A stretch of 7,859 nucleotides of DNA from Dysgonomonas sp. (GTDB lineage: Bacteria > Bacteroidota > Bacteroidia > Bacteroidales > Dysgonomonadaceae), in assembly GCA_003523545.1 (NCBI GenBank), contig DQAM01000259.1:1-7859 (forward strand), written 5' to 3'. Below the pieces are notes generated by a model that made no database searches, was not told the origin of the DNA, and saw nothing but the letters and a program-made list of their open reading frames with translations. Positions 1 through 6,697 of the stretch are shown piece by piece (position 1 is the first letter of the stretch; each line of letters begins with the position of its first letter). The position numbers were made by a program, and so were the translations under genes.

Positions 1-1
1 T

Positions 2-3000
2 GGCAGGGTATGGATATACAATAAAAAGAATAAGCATTTTGAACTGTTAAAGACAGATTCGTCATCTGGTATCTGTCATATACGAAAGATTAATGACGGT
101 CAGGTACTTATTGCTACCGAATCGGATGGCTTTTATGTGCGGAACCGCTTTGCAGGTACGATGAACAAATACGATTCGTCCAACCTCCCTGTAATAAAAT
201 CCGGAAAGATAATATCTTGTTTTGTAGACAAGTCTCATAACGTGTGGTTTGAAATGGAAGAATCGGGAGTATTCAAGTTCAATATTTATACCCGGCAGAT
301 GAAACATTTCGAAATGAAAACGGAAAGTGCCATCACAAACGTGTTTCCTCCCAATTTTTTCATTTTCGAGGACTTGATGAACAGGGTATGGGTACATCCC
401 CGGGGTGGAGGATTCGCTTATTACGACCCCGAACAGGATAAATTACTGCCATTCTTTAACGAACCGTATTCTCCGTCGTGGCGGTTTTCCAATATGATGC
501 ACACCGCATTTCCCGACAGGCAGGGCAATTTATGGCTGAGTACCCGTTCGCACGGACTGGAAAAAGTGATTTTTAACAATGAGGTTTTCCAGGCTGAAAT
601 TGTCGACCCGAATGTAAATTCAACTATAAACAATGATATCAGGGCATTATTGGAAGATAAAAACCGGAATCTTTGGGTTTCGACAAAGGGCGGGAAAGTT
701 TTCATATACGATAGTACAAGGAAGCAGTCGGGTTATATATGTACGGATGGTTCCGTAAAGTTCGGCAACCCGTTGCCCGGTATTACATATTGTATGTTGG
801 AAGAGGAAAACGGAAATATATGGCTCGGAACCAAAGGGGAAGGTGTTTATCGTTTAATTCCCCACGCCGGAAATAGGACTTATTTGATTGAACATTATAA
901 AAATTCGGTAGACAATCTCTACAGCCTGAGTGACAATAGCGTATACAGTATTTATCAGGATAAGCATAAACGTATATGGATAGGTACTTATGGAGGGGGA
1001 TTAAACCTGTTCGATAAAGACAATAAGTATTTTATCAATCATAAAAACCAACTTAAAAATTATCCGATTCAATATGGTTCCAAAATAAGAGTTATCTCGG
1101 GTGATAGACAAGGAAATATTTGTGTGGGAACAACCCTGGGACTTGTCGTTTTCTCTGCTGATTTTACCCAACCTTCTTCCATAAGCTATAAGAATTATAT
1201 TAGAGTACCGGGCGATAAACAAGGTATATCGGGTAATGATATATATGATATATGTACTACCCGCAATGGCGAAACTTATTTGGCGACCTTCGGCGGGGGA
1301 TTGAACAAGATAAATGAATTCGGGGAGGATGGTTTACCTTTGAATTTTATATCCTTTACAACTAAAAACGGACTACCGTCGGATGTAATACTTACTATCG
1401 TTGAAGATAATGATGGAAAGCTCTGGCTGGCTACCGAAGGTAATCTGACAAAATTCGACCCGGCCTCAGTCACATTTGAGACCTATAGTGAAATAAACAG
1501 GCAGATAGAAGGCCAGAATTTCTCCGAAGGCTCGAGAGTGACCGCTAAAGACGGTACTATATATTTCGGCTATTCGAGGGGACTCATTTCTATAAACCCC
1601 GAAAAGGTCGAACGAAATACATTCAGTCCGTATATTGCCCTGACAAAACTGAAAATAGCCAATAAAGACGTAGAAGTAGGAGAGGACTCCCTCCTAAAAC
1701 AAAGTCTGGATGATACTCATTATATAAATCTTAGCCATACACAGAATTTTATCAGCATCGAGTTTGCCGCATTGGATTTTATAGAATCGAGCCGGATATT
1801 ATATTCCTATAAATTAGATGGTTTTGATACAGAATGGGTTACATCCGGCAAGCAACGTATAGCCAATTATACGAATCTTACTCCGGGAGAATATGTATTC
1901 AGGGTAAGGTCTACCAACAGTGACGGCATCTGGATGGATAACGAGCGCATTCTCAAAATTGAGATAACACCCTCATTCTGGCAGACCGGCTGGGCATATC
2001 TGTTATATGTATTGCTGATAATTCTGGTCCTGTTTATTATTTTGCGTGTACTGTTTGTTTTTTACAGACTGAAAGACAAGGTACGGCTCGAACACGAACA
2101 AATAGAAATGAGAACCCGTTTTTTCACAGATATATCCCACGAAATACGTACGCCTTTGACAATGATAGTTTCTCCGGTTGAGAACATCATAGATGATGAC
2201 AATACACCCCGGGAAGTGAAGTCCCAATTACAGCTTGTACTTAAAAATGCAAACAGGATGCTCCGTATGGTAAATCAGATTCTGGATTTCCGGAAAATAC
2301 AGAAGCAAAAGCTTAGTATACAGGAGTTGCCGATAGGTCAGTATGTTCTTGAAATTTGCAATAATTTTTCAAAAACGGCAGAAGCCCAGGGAATTAATCT
2401 CAAAGTCCATAATCATATAGGTTATGATAAAATATGGGCAGACAGGGATAGTATAGAAAAATTGATATTCAACTTGCTTTCCAATGCAATCAAATATACA
2501 CCTATAGGAAAAGAGATTGAAGTATCAGTATATCATGCAAAGAAAGAAAACGGAGTAGCTTTAGAAGTAAAAGATCAGGGAAAGGGGATGTCGAAAGATA
2601 TACAAAACAAATTGTTTGTTCGTTTTTCCTCTTTTAATCCGGATAAGAATAAGCCGAGTACAGGCATTGGCTTATCCATCGTAAAAGAGGTTGCGGATAA
2701 GCATCATGCCAGGATTATGGTCGATAGCGAGGTCGATGAAGGCTCCTCTTTTGTAATCATATTTCCTACCGGTTTCCAACATTTTAAAGATGACAATGGA
2801 GTAGTTATTAATCTGGCTGAAGAAAATGTTACAGGAGACATATCGGATGAAAATGAAGGTAAATTTACTATACTGCAAAATGAAGTTCCTGAACAGCCTT
2901 TGGATGCCGGTATGCCTACAATTTTGATTGCAGAAGATGATACGGATTTACGTAAATTTATTGTATCGACTTTAATATCCGAGTATTTGGTTATAGAAGC

Positions 3001-3697
3001 CGTTAATGGTAAAGAAGCATACAATCTGGCTGTCGAAAAAATGCCCGACTTTATCCTGAGTGATATAATGATGCCTGAAATGGACGGGGTGGAATTCCTT
3101 AAAAAAGTAAGACATAATGAAGAAACCAGCCATATACCTTTCCTTTTTCTGACCGCCAAGACGGATACGGAGACTAAAGTTGCAGGGCTTGATTACGGTG
3201 CGGACGACTATATAACCAAACCGTTCAGTGTGAAGTATTTGAAAGCGCGTATCGATAATATTATCCGCCAGCGGAAGCATTTGTATGAATTGTATTCGGG
3301 TGATACAAGCAAATCGGTAGAAGAAACATCTCCGGCTTCGATTGAGCCACTCTCTAATCAAATCATGCCTCAGGATGAAGAATTTTTAAGGAAAGTAAGA
3401 GAAGAAATAGAAAAAAACATCGATGACAGCGACTTCCTGATTGAAGATTTAGCATCGGCAGTGTCGTTAGGAAGAACCGTGTTCTTTAAAAAACTGAAAA
3501 GCCTGACCGGATTATCTCCTATAGAGTTTGTGCGCGATTTTAAAATCAGATATGCGGGGGCATTACTAAAAACCCAGAAATATACCGTCAAAGAAGTTTC
3601 TTATATGGTGGGTATATCGGATATTAAGTATTTTACCCAGTGCTTTAAAAAGGTATTTGGCACTACTCCGGGCGATTACAAAAGCTCTCAGGATTAA
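2..3697 (+). CDS. Hybrid two-component system sensor/regulator (HTCS), 5' end missing
   Basis: One-protein signalling system: a periplasmic sensor joined through one membrane segment to a histidine kinase, a receiver and an AraC-type DNA-binding domain. The frame is open from the left edge (1231 visible residues), so the start, signal peptide and probably 100-200 residues lie outside; the GTG at 137 is internal because propeller sequence continues upstream of it. Visible order: at least ten Reg_prop-like beta-propeller repeats (nt 2-1640, e.g. NGNIWLGTKGEGV, KRIWIGTYGGGL), a Y_Y_Y domain (about 1736-1987), a transmembrane helix (about 1988-2065), HisKA with H-box SHEIRTP (His codon 2138), HATPase with N-box NLLSNAIKYTP (Asn 2483), DQGKGM and STGIGL, a receiver with EDD (2933-2941), phospho-acceptor Asp in SDIMMPEMDG (3062) and Lys in TKPF (3218), then a C-terminal AraC HTH (about 3371-3694). 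All catalytic residues are intact. HTCS proteins usually control a neighbouring glycan-use locus; a uronate-containing ligand is inferred only from uxaC and kdgK downstream. Confidence 0.96.
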   Translation, partial: GRVWIYNKKNKHFELLKTDSSSGICHIRKINDGQVLIATESDGFYVRNRFAGTMNKYDSSNLPVIKSGKIISCFVDKSHNVWFEMEESGVFKFNIYTRQMKHFEMKTESAITNVFPPNFFIFEDLMNRVWVHPRGGGFAYYDPEQDKLLPFFNEPYSPSWRFSNMMHTAFPDRQGNLWLSTRSHGLEKVIFNNEVFQAEIVDPNVNSTINNDIRALLEDKNRNLWVSTKGGKVFIYDSTRKQSGYICTDGSVKFGNPLPGITYCMLEEENGNIWLGTKGEGVYRLIPHAGNRTYLIEHYKNSVDNLYSLSDNSVYSIYQDKHKRIWIGTYGGGLNLFDKDNKYFINHKNQLKNYPIQYGSKIRVISGDRQGNICVGTTLGLVVFSADFTQPSSISYKNYIRVPGDKQGISGNDIYDICTTRNGETYLATFGGGLNKINEFGEDGLPLNFISFTTKNGLPSDVILTIVEDNDGKLWLATEGNLTKFDPASVTFETYSEINRQIEGQNFSEGSRVTAKDGTIYFGYSRGLISINPEKVERNTFSPYIALTKLKIANKDVEVGEDSLLKQSLDDTHYINLSHTQNFISIEFAALDFIESSRILYSYKLDGFDTEWVTSGKQRIANYTNLTPGEYVFRVRSTNSDGIWMDNERILKIEITPSFWQTGWAYLLYVLLIILVLFIILRVLFVFYRLKDKVRLEHEQIEMRTRFFTDISHEIRTPLTMIVSPVENIIDDDNTPREVKSQLQLVLKNANRMLRMVNQILDFRKIQKQKLSIQELPIGQYVLEICNNFSKTAEAQGINLKVHNHIGYDKIWADRDSIEKLIFNLLSNAIKYTPIGKEIEVSVYHAKKENGVALEVKDQGKGMSKDIQNKLFVRFSSFNPDKNKPSTGIGLSIVKEVADKHHARIMVDSEVDEGSSFVIIFPTGFQHFKDDNGVVINLAEENVTGDISDENEGKFTILQNEVPEQPLDAGMPTILIAEDDTDLRKFIVSTLISEYLVIEAVNGKEAYNLAVEKMPDFILSDIMMPEMDGVEFLKKVRHNEETSHIPFLFLTAKTDTETKVAGLDYGADDYITKPFSVKYLKARIDNIIRQRKHLYELYSGDTSKSVEETSPASIEPLSNQIMPQDEEFLRKVREEIEKNIDDSDFLIEDLASAVSLGRTVFFKKLKSLTGLSPIEFVRDFKIRYAGALLKTQKYTVKEVSYMVGISDIKYFTQCFKKVFGTTPGDYKSSQD

Positions 3698-3716
3698 TTC
3701 TGTAGCAAAAAAATAT

Positions 3717-3756
3717 GGGGGGAAATTGACAATGTCAAAATATCCCCCCCTTTTTT
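3717..3756 (+). terminator. Rho-independent terminator after the HTCS gene
   Basis: GGGGGGA (3717-3723) pairs with TCCCCCC (3743-3749), and one more C leads into a T6 run (3751-3756). Inside the loop, TTGACA/TGTCAA (3726-3738) can form a second small stem. It begins 19 nt after the HTCS stop codon. An A7 run (3707-3713) lies on the other side of the stem, so the structure could also stop transcription on the minus strand. It implies that the HTCS gene is transcriptionally separated from the genes that follow. Confidence 0.9.
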
Positions 3757-3786
3757 AATTATAAATTTTATAAATTTGTCATATCA

Positions 3787-3810
3787 TAGATTGATAAAAC
3801 CAATAATCTA
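3787..3810. promoter_or_regulatory. Inverted repeat TAGATT-N12-AATCTA, possible operator
   Basis: Six-base arms TAGATT (3787-3792) and AATCTA (3805-3810) are perfect reverse complements with a 12-nt spacer. They overlap the proposed -33 element and end just before the proposed -7 element, where a regulator could act. A six-base inverted repeat in AT-rich DNA can arise by chance, and AraC-type regulators more often use direct repeats, so this is only a candidate. Confidence 0.25.
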
Positions 3811-3821
3811 AGTTAAATTTG
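3791..3821 (+). promoter_or_regulatory. Bacteroidota-type promoter for the DUF4861 gene
   Basis: TTG at 3791-3793, a 20-nt spacer, and TAAATTTG at 3814-3821 fit the known Bacteroidota pattern of a -33 TTG element and a -7 TAnnTTTG element. Transcription would begin near 3828, about 20 nt before the ATG at 3849. The -7 box covers the alternative TTG start codon at 3819, which argues against that start. A second TAAATTTG at 3771-3778 has no partner at the right distance. The promoter follows the HTCS terminator, as expected for a separate unit. Confidence 0.6.
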
Positions 3822-3848
3822 AAGTTTAATTTATTCTTAAATAAGTCC

Positions 3849-5093
3849 ATGGGAAAATCTCTTACCTGTATAAAGAGAATTATTATTTCAGCAGTTTTTC
3901 TTTTAACTGTTAACATGCTGACTGCCCAATATTCAACCTCCGTTGTTATTAAAAACCCGAGTAATAATGAAATCGTAGATTATACGGTTGAAATACCTGT
4001 TGAGAAACTATCTTTACCATTGGGTAACTATGTAGCGTTTGACAGTACGGCAGTTCCTGTTGAATTAGTAAAAGATGTGTGCGGTAACACAAAGCTGATT
4101 TTTCCTGTTTCCCACTTAAATGGATTAGAGGAAAGGGATTTCTTGATTATAAGAGGTGATGCTTATGAATACCCTAAACGGACGTATGCCGAATTATCAC
4201 ATAAGATAGGCGGTAAATTTGTACAACATGGTGCCGATAAGAAAAACCGCATGGAATATGTAGGCGGATATTCCTGGGTGAAACCGAACTATCTGCGGGT
4301 TCCCGACGGATTTACCGACCATGCTTATTATATAAAGTACGAAGGTCCGGGGTGGGAGAGTGACAAGGTTGCTTTCCGTTTTTATCTCGATTGGCGAAAC
4401 GGTATCGATGTATTCGGTAAGAAAACGCCTCAAATAGTCCTTCCCGCGGTGGGGATAGATGGTTATGACAATTACCATAATATGTCTGACTGGGGAATGG
4501 ATAACATGAAAGTAGGTAGTTCTTTGGGAATCGGCAGTATCGCCGTATGGAACGGGACTAAAGCCATCAGAGTAGAGAAAACCGATAGTGTGGTTTGTTA
4601 TATTCCGACGGATGGGAAAGTCCGTTCGCAAGTGATGACTCATTATTATGGTTGGGATGCTAACGGCGTAAAATGCAATCTGACGTCGTTGATTTCTATC
4701 GATGCGGGAAGCCGTGTTTCACACATGGAATTACTGGTTGATAAAGATTTGGATAACATTGCAACAGGAATAATAAAAGATAAAAATGCCGAATTCATTC
4801 AGTCGGGAAAGGATGCGGAGTGGTCTTATATAGCCACTTTCGGAAAACAGAGTCTGAATAATGACATGATGGGGCTTGCCGTTTTTTACAGGACGAATCA
4901 ACTGAAAGAAATCACCCAGGATGAAAAAAATCATGTGGTGGTATTAAAACCTGAAAACGGCATGGTCGATTATTACTTTATGCCTACATGGGAATTGGAT
5001 TGGGAACCTGTAGTAACAAAATCTGATTTTCAGAGGTGTATTGATGAAGTGATGAACAGGTTGAACAGCGAAGTCAATTATGAGTTCCGGTAA
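3849..5093 (+). CDS. Secreted DUF4861-family protein
   Basis: A 414-residue exported protein. The start is placed at ATG 3849: it gives a classical signal peptide (MGKS, basic K/R, hydrophobic ISAVFLLTVNML, then TAQ with cleavage near residues 25-27), whereas the upstream in-frame TTG at 3819 lies inside the predicted -7 promoter box. There is no lipobox cysteine, so it is probably periplasmic or released rather than a lipoprotein. The body carries sequence I recognise as typical of DUF4861: GPGWESDKVAFRFYLDWRN, then DVFGKKTPQIVLP, a DNYHNMSDWGMD segment, and a conserved C-terminal YYFMPTWELDW. To my knowledge the family has no firmly established activity; its members often occur in Bacteroidota loci for pectin and other uronate-containing glycans, and the position between an HTCS and uxaC agrees with this. 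A role in handling uronate oligosaccharides outside the cytoplasm is inference. It probably heads a unit with uxaC and kdgK. Confidence 0.88.
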   Translation: MGKSLTCIKRIIISAVFLLTVNMLTAQYSTSVVIKNPSNNEIVDYTVEIPVEKLSLPLGNYVAFDSTAVPVELVKDVCGNTKLIFPVSHLNGLEERDFLIIRGDAYEYPKRTYAELSHKIGGKFVQHGADKKNRMEYVGGYSWVKPNYLRVPDGFTDHAYYIKYEGPGWESDKVAFRFYLDWRNGIDVFGKKTPQIVLPAVGIDGYDNYHNMSDWGMDNMKVGSSLGIGSIAVWNGTKAIRVEKTDSVVCYIPTDGKVRSQVMTHYYGWDANGVKCNLTSLISIDAGSRVSHMELLVDKDLDNIATGIIKDKNAEFIQSGKDAEWSYIATFGKQSLNNDMMGLAVFYRTNQLKEITQDEKNHVVVLKPENGMVDYYFMPTWELDWEPVVTKSDFQRCIDEVMNRLNSEVNYEFR

Positions 5094-5159
5094 TTGTCAT
5101 CCTGAGTGGAATGAAGGAACTTGTTATGTAAGATACTTCATTTACATTTAACATGACGA
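5094..5159. repeat. Imperfect palindromic intergenic repeat (long hairpin)
   Basis: It starts directly after the DUF4861 stop codon and fills most of the first half of the gap to uxaC. GTCAT (5096-5100) pairs with ATGAC (5153-5157); inside, 5103-5108 pairs with 5145-5150 (including G-T pairs), AA 5110-5111 with TT 5142-5143, TGAAG 5112-5116 with CTTCA 5136-5140, and CT 5120-5121 with AG 5131-5132, leaving a loop near 5122-5130. The left arm (GTCATCCTGAGTGGAATGAA) resembles an interspersed repeat, GTCATCCTGAGCGAAGCGAA, that I recall as frequent between Bacteroidota genes. It has no T-run after it, so it is not a standard terminator; processing, mRNA stability or a mobile miniature element are possible. 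Confidence 0.7.
5121..5150 (+). promoter_or_regulatory. Weak candidate promoter for uxaC inside the hairpin repeat
   Basis: TTG (5121-5123), a 19-nt spacer and TACATTTA (5143-5150) match the Bacteroidota -33/-7 pattern except for the last base (A instead of G). Initiation would be near 5157 and leave a leader of about 48 nt before the uxaC ATG. Both elements lie in the palindromic repeat, so if real the repeat brought a promoter with it. The match may be chance. Confidence 0.25.
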
Positions 5160-5204
5160 AAAATAACGATAAAATATATAACAAATTAAATAAACATAAT
5201 AACC

Positions 5205-6611
5205 ATGAAACAATTTTTGGATGATAATTTTGTTCTGGAAACGGAAACAGCTCAGGAACTCTATCATGAGCATGCAAAGAAATTACCCATAATCGACTAT
5301 CACTGCCACCTCGACCCGAAACTGATTGCGGAAGACTATCAGTTCGATAATCTGGGTGAGATATGGCTGGCAGGAGACCACTATAAATGGCGTGCTATGC
5401 GTACCAACGGTATAGATGAACGTTTCTGTACGGGAAAAGATACTACCGATTGGGAGAAATTCGAAAAATGGGCGGAGACAGTTCCTTACACCATGCGTAA
5501 TCCTTTGTATCATTGGACACACCTGGAACTGAAAACGGCTTTCGGCGTAACTAAATTATTGAAACCTGAAACTGCAAAAGAAATATTCGATATTTGTACC
5601 GCTAAGCTTCGTACACCGGAGTTTTCGGCTCGCGGACTGATGAAACATTACCATGTAGAAGTAGTTTGTACAACAGACGACCCCGTCGATTCACTGGAAT
5701 ATCATCTGGCATTGAAAAAAGAAGGATTTTCAATTAAAGTATTACCGACATGGAGACCAGATAAAGCAATGGCTGTGGAAGTTCCTGCTAATTTCAGGGC
5801 GTACGTGGAACAACTATCGAAAGTTTCGGGAGTCGCTATCAGCAAATTTGCTGACCTGATTGAAGCTCTTCGCAACAGGCATGATTTCTTTGCAAGTGTA
5901 GGATGTAAACTGTCCGACCATGGTATCGAAGAATTTTATGCGGAAGATTATACTCAAAACGAAATTGATGCTATCTTTAACAAAGTTTACGGCGGAACTG
6001 AACTGACTCATGCAGAAATTATTAAATTCAAGTCTGCTATGTTGGTCGAAGGTGCTATCATGGACTGGGAAAAAGGCTGGACTCAGCAGTTCCATTATGG
6101 TGCTATCCGCAACAACAATACACGGCTATTCAACCAATTAGGACCCGATACAGGTTTCGATTCTATCGGGGATTTTACTGTGGCAAAAGCAATGTCGAAG
6201 TTTTTCAATACACTCGATACGAACAACAAATTGGCTAAAACAATTATATACAACCTCAATCCGCGTGATAACGATATGCTCGCGACTATGATAGGAAACT
6301 TTCAGGATGGTTCGGTTGCAGGAAAAATCCAGTTCGGTTCGGGATGGTGGTTCCTCGACCAAAAAGATGGCATGGAAGCTCAGATGAAATCTCTTTCTAA
6401 TCTTGGGTTGTTGAGCCGTTTTGTGGGTATGCTGACAGACTCGCGCAGTTTCTTATCGTATCCGCGTCACGAATATTTCAGAAGAATACTTTGCAACCTG
6501 ATTGGTAATGACGTGGAAAAAGGCCTTCTGCCTGCTTCTGAATTGCCATTCTTAGGAAAAATGGTGGAAGATATTTCTTATTATAATGCTAAAAATTTCT
6601 TTCAATTTTAA
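5205..6611 (+). CDS. uxaC: Uronate isomerase (glucuronate/galacturonate isomerase)
   Basis: Cytoplasmic enzyme of hexuronate breakdown that converts D-glucuronate to D-fructuronate and D-galacturonate to D-tagaturonate. The 468 residues match the usual family length of about 470, and the protein is complete. It belongs to the amidohydrolase superfamily: the metal-binding HxH motif is in PIIDYHCHLDP (His33 and His35), followed by LAGDHYKWRAMRTNGI, a central TTDDPVDSLEYH segment, the HYGAIRNNNTR motif and the C-terminal LTDSRSFLSYPRHEYFRR (Arg421 to Arg427), all characteristic of UxaC. The ATG at 5205 puts HxH at the normal distance from the N-terminus. No Shine-Dalgarno sequence is visible, only an A/T-rich leader, as is common in Bacteroidota. 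It is separated from DUF4861 by 111 nt and from kdgK by 86 nt, so a shared transcript is plausible. Its presence indicates that free uronates are the substrates of this locus. Confidence 0.97.
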   Translation: MKQFLDDNFVLETETAQELYHEHAKKLPIIDYHCHLDPKLIAEDYQFDNLGEIWLAGDHYKWRAMRTNGIDERFCTGKDTTDWEKFEKWAETVPYTMRNPLYHWTHLELKTAFGVTKLLKPETAKEIFDICTAKLRTPEFSARGLMKHYHVEVVCTTDDPVDSLEYHLALKKEGFSIKVLPTWRPDKAMAVEVPANFRAYVEQLSKVSGVAISKFADLIEALRNRHDFFASVGCKLSDHGIEEFYAEDYTQNEIDAIFNKVYGGTELTHAEIIKFKSAMLVEGAIMDWEKGWTQQFHYGAIRNNNTRLFNQLGPDTGFDSIGDFTVAKAMSKFFNTLDTNNKLAKTIIYNLNPRDNDMLATMIGNFQDGSVAGKIQFGSGWWFLDQKDGMEAQMKSLSNLGLLSRFVGMLTDSRSFLSYPRHEYFRRILCNLIGNDVEKGLLPASELPFLGKMVEDISYYNAKNFFQF

Positions 6612-6617
6612 TTAAGA

Positions 6618-6650
6618 AGCTATCAGCCATTAGCTAATAGCTATTAGCTC
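6618..6650. repeat. AGCTAATAGC-type palindromic repeat between uxaC and kdgK
   Basis: AGCTAATAGCTATTAGCT (6632-6649) is a perfect 18-nt palindrome, and the related AGCTAT-N3-CCATTAGC copy lies just before it (6618-6634), so several alternative hairpins can form. The sequence CTTTTATTTTG follows, so it might also act as a weak terminator or attenuator, but the stem is short and AT-rich, with at best 7 bp around a 4-nt loop. I recall similar AGCTATTAGC/AGCTAATAGC strings in intergenic regions of other Bacteroidota. Function unknown. Confidence 0.6.
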
Positions 6651-6697
6651 TTTTATTTTGCGTTCAAAAAAATAATAAAATACGAAAATACAATACA

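Noticed and set aside
137..139. GTG as the start codon of the HTCS gene
   Set aside because: The frame is open back to base 2, and the upstream residues (GRVWIYN, GQVLIATESDGFYV) continue the propeller repeat pattern, so the GTG is an internal valine.
62..397. Minus-strand frame of 111 codons at the left edge
   Set aside because: It lies opposite the HTCS beta-propeller coding frame, which extends to the window start with clear repeat motifs; the antisense product shows no family features.
1228..1256. AT-rich run of GATATATATGATATATG type
   Set aside because: It is in the middle of a propeller repeat (NDIYDIC) and is explained by the codons for Asp, Ile and Tyr.
2704..3159. Minus-strand frame of 151 codons, the longest antisense frame
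   Set aside because: It overlaps the end of the HATPase domain, the linker and much of the receiver, all with intact motifs on the + strand. The low-complexity Ser/Ile-rich product is typical of a shadow frame.
4197..4643. Minus-strand frame of 148 codons inside the DUF4861 gene
   Set aside because: It is opposite the most conserved part of DUF4861 and its product has no recognisable domain.
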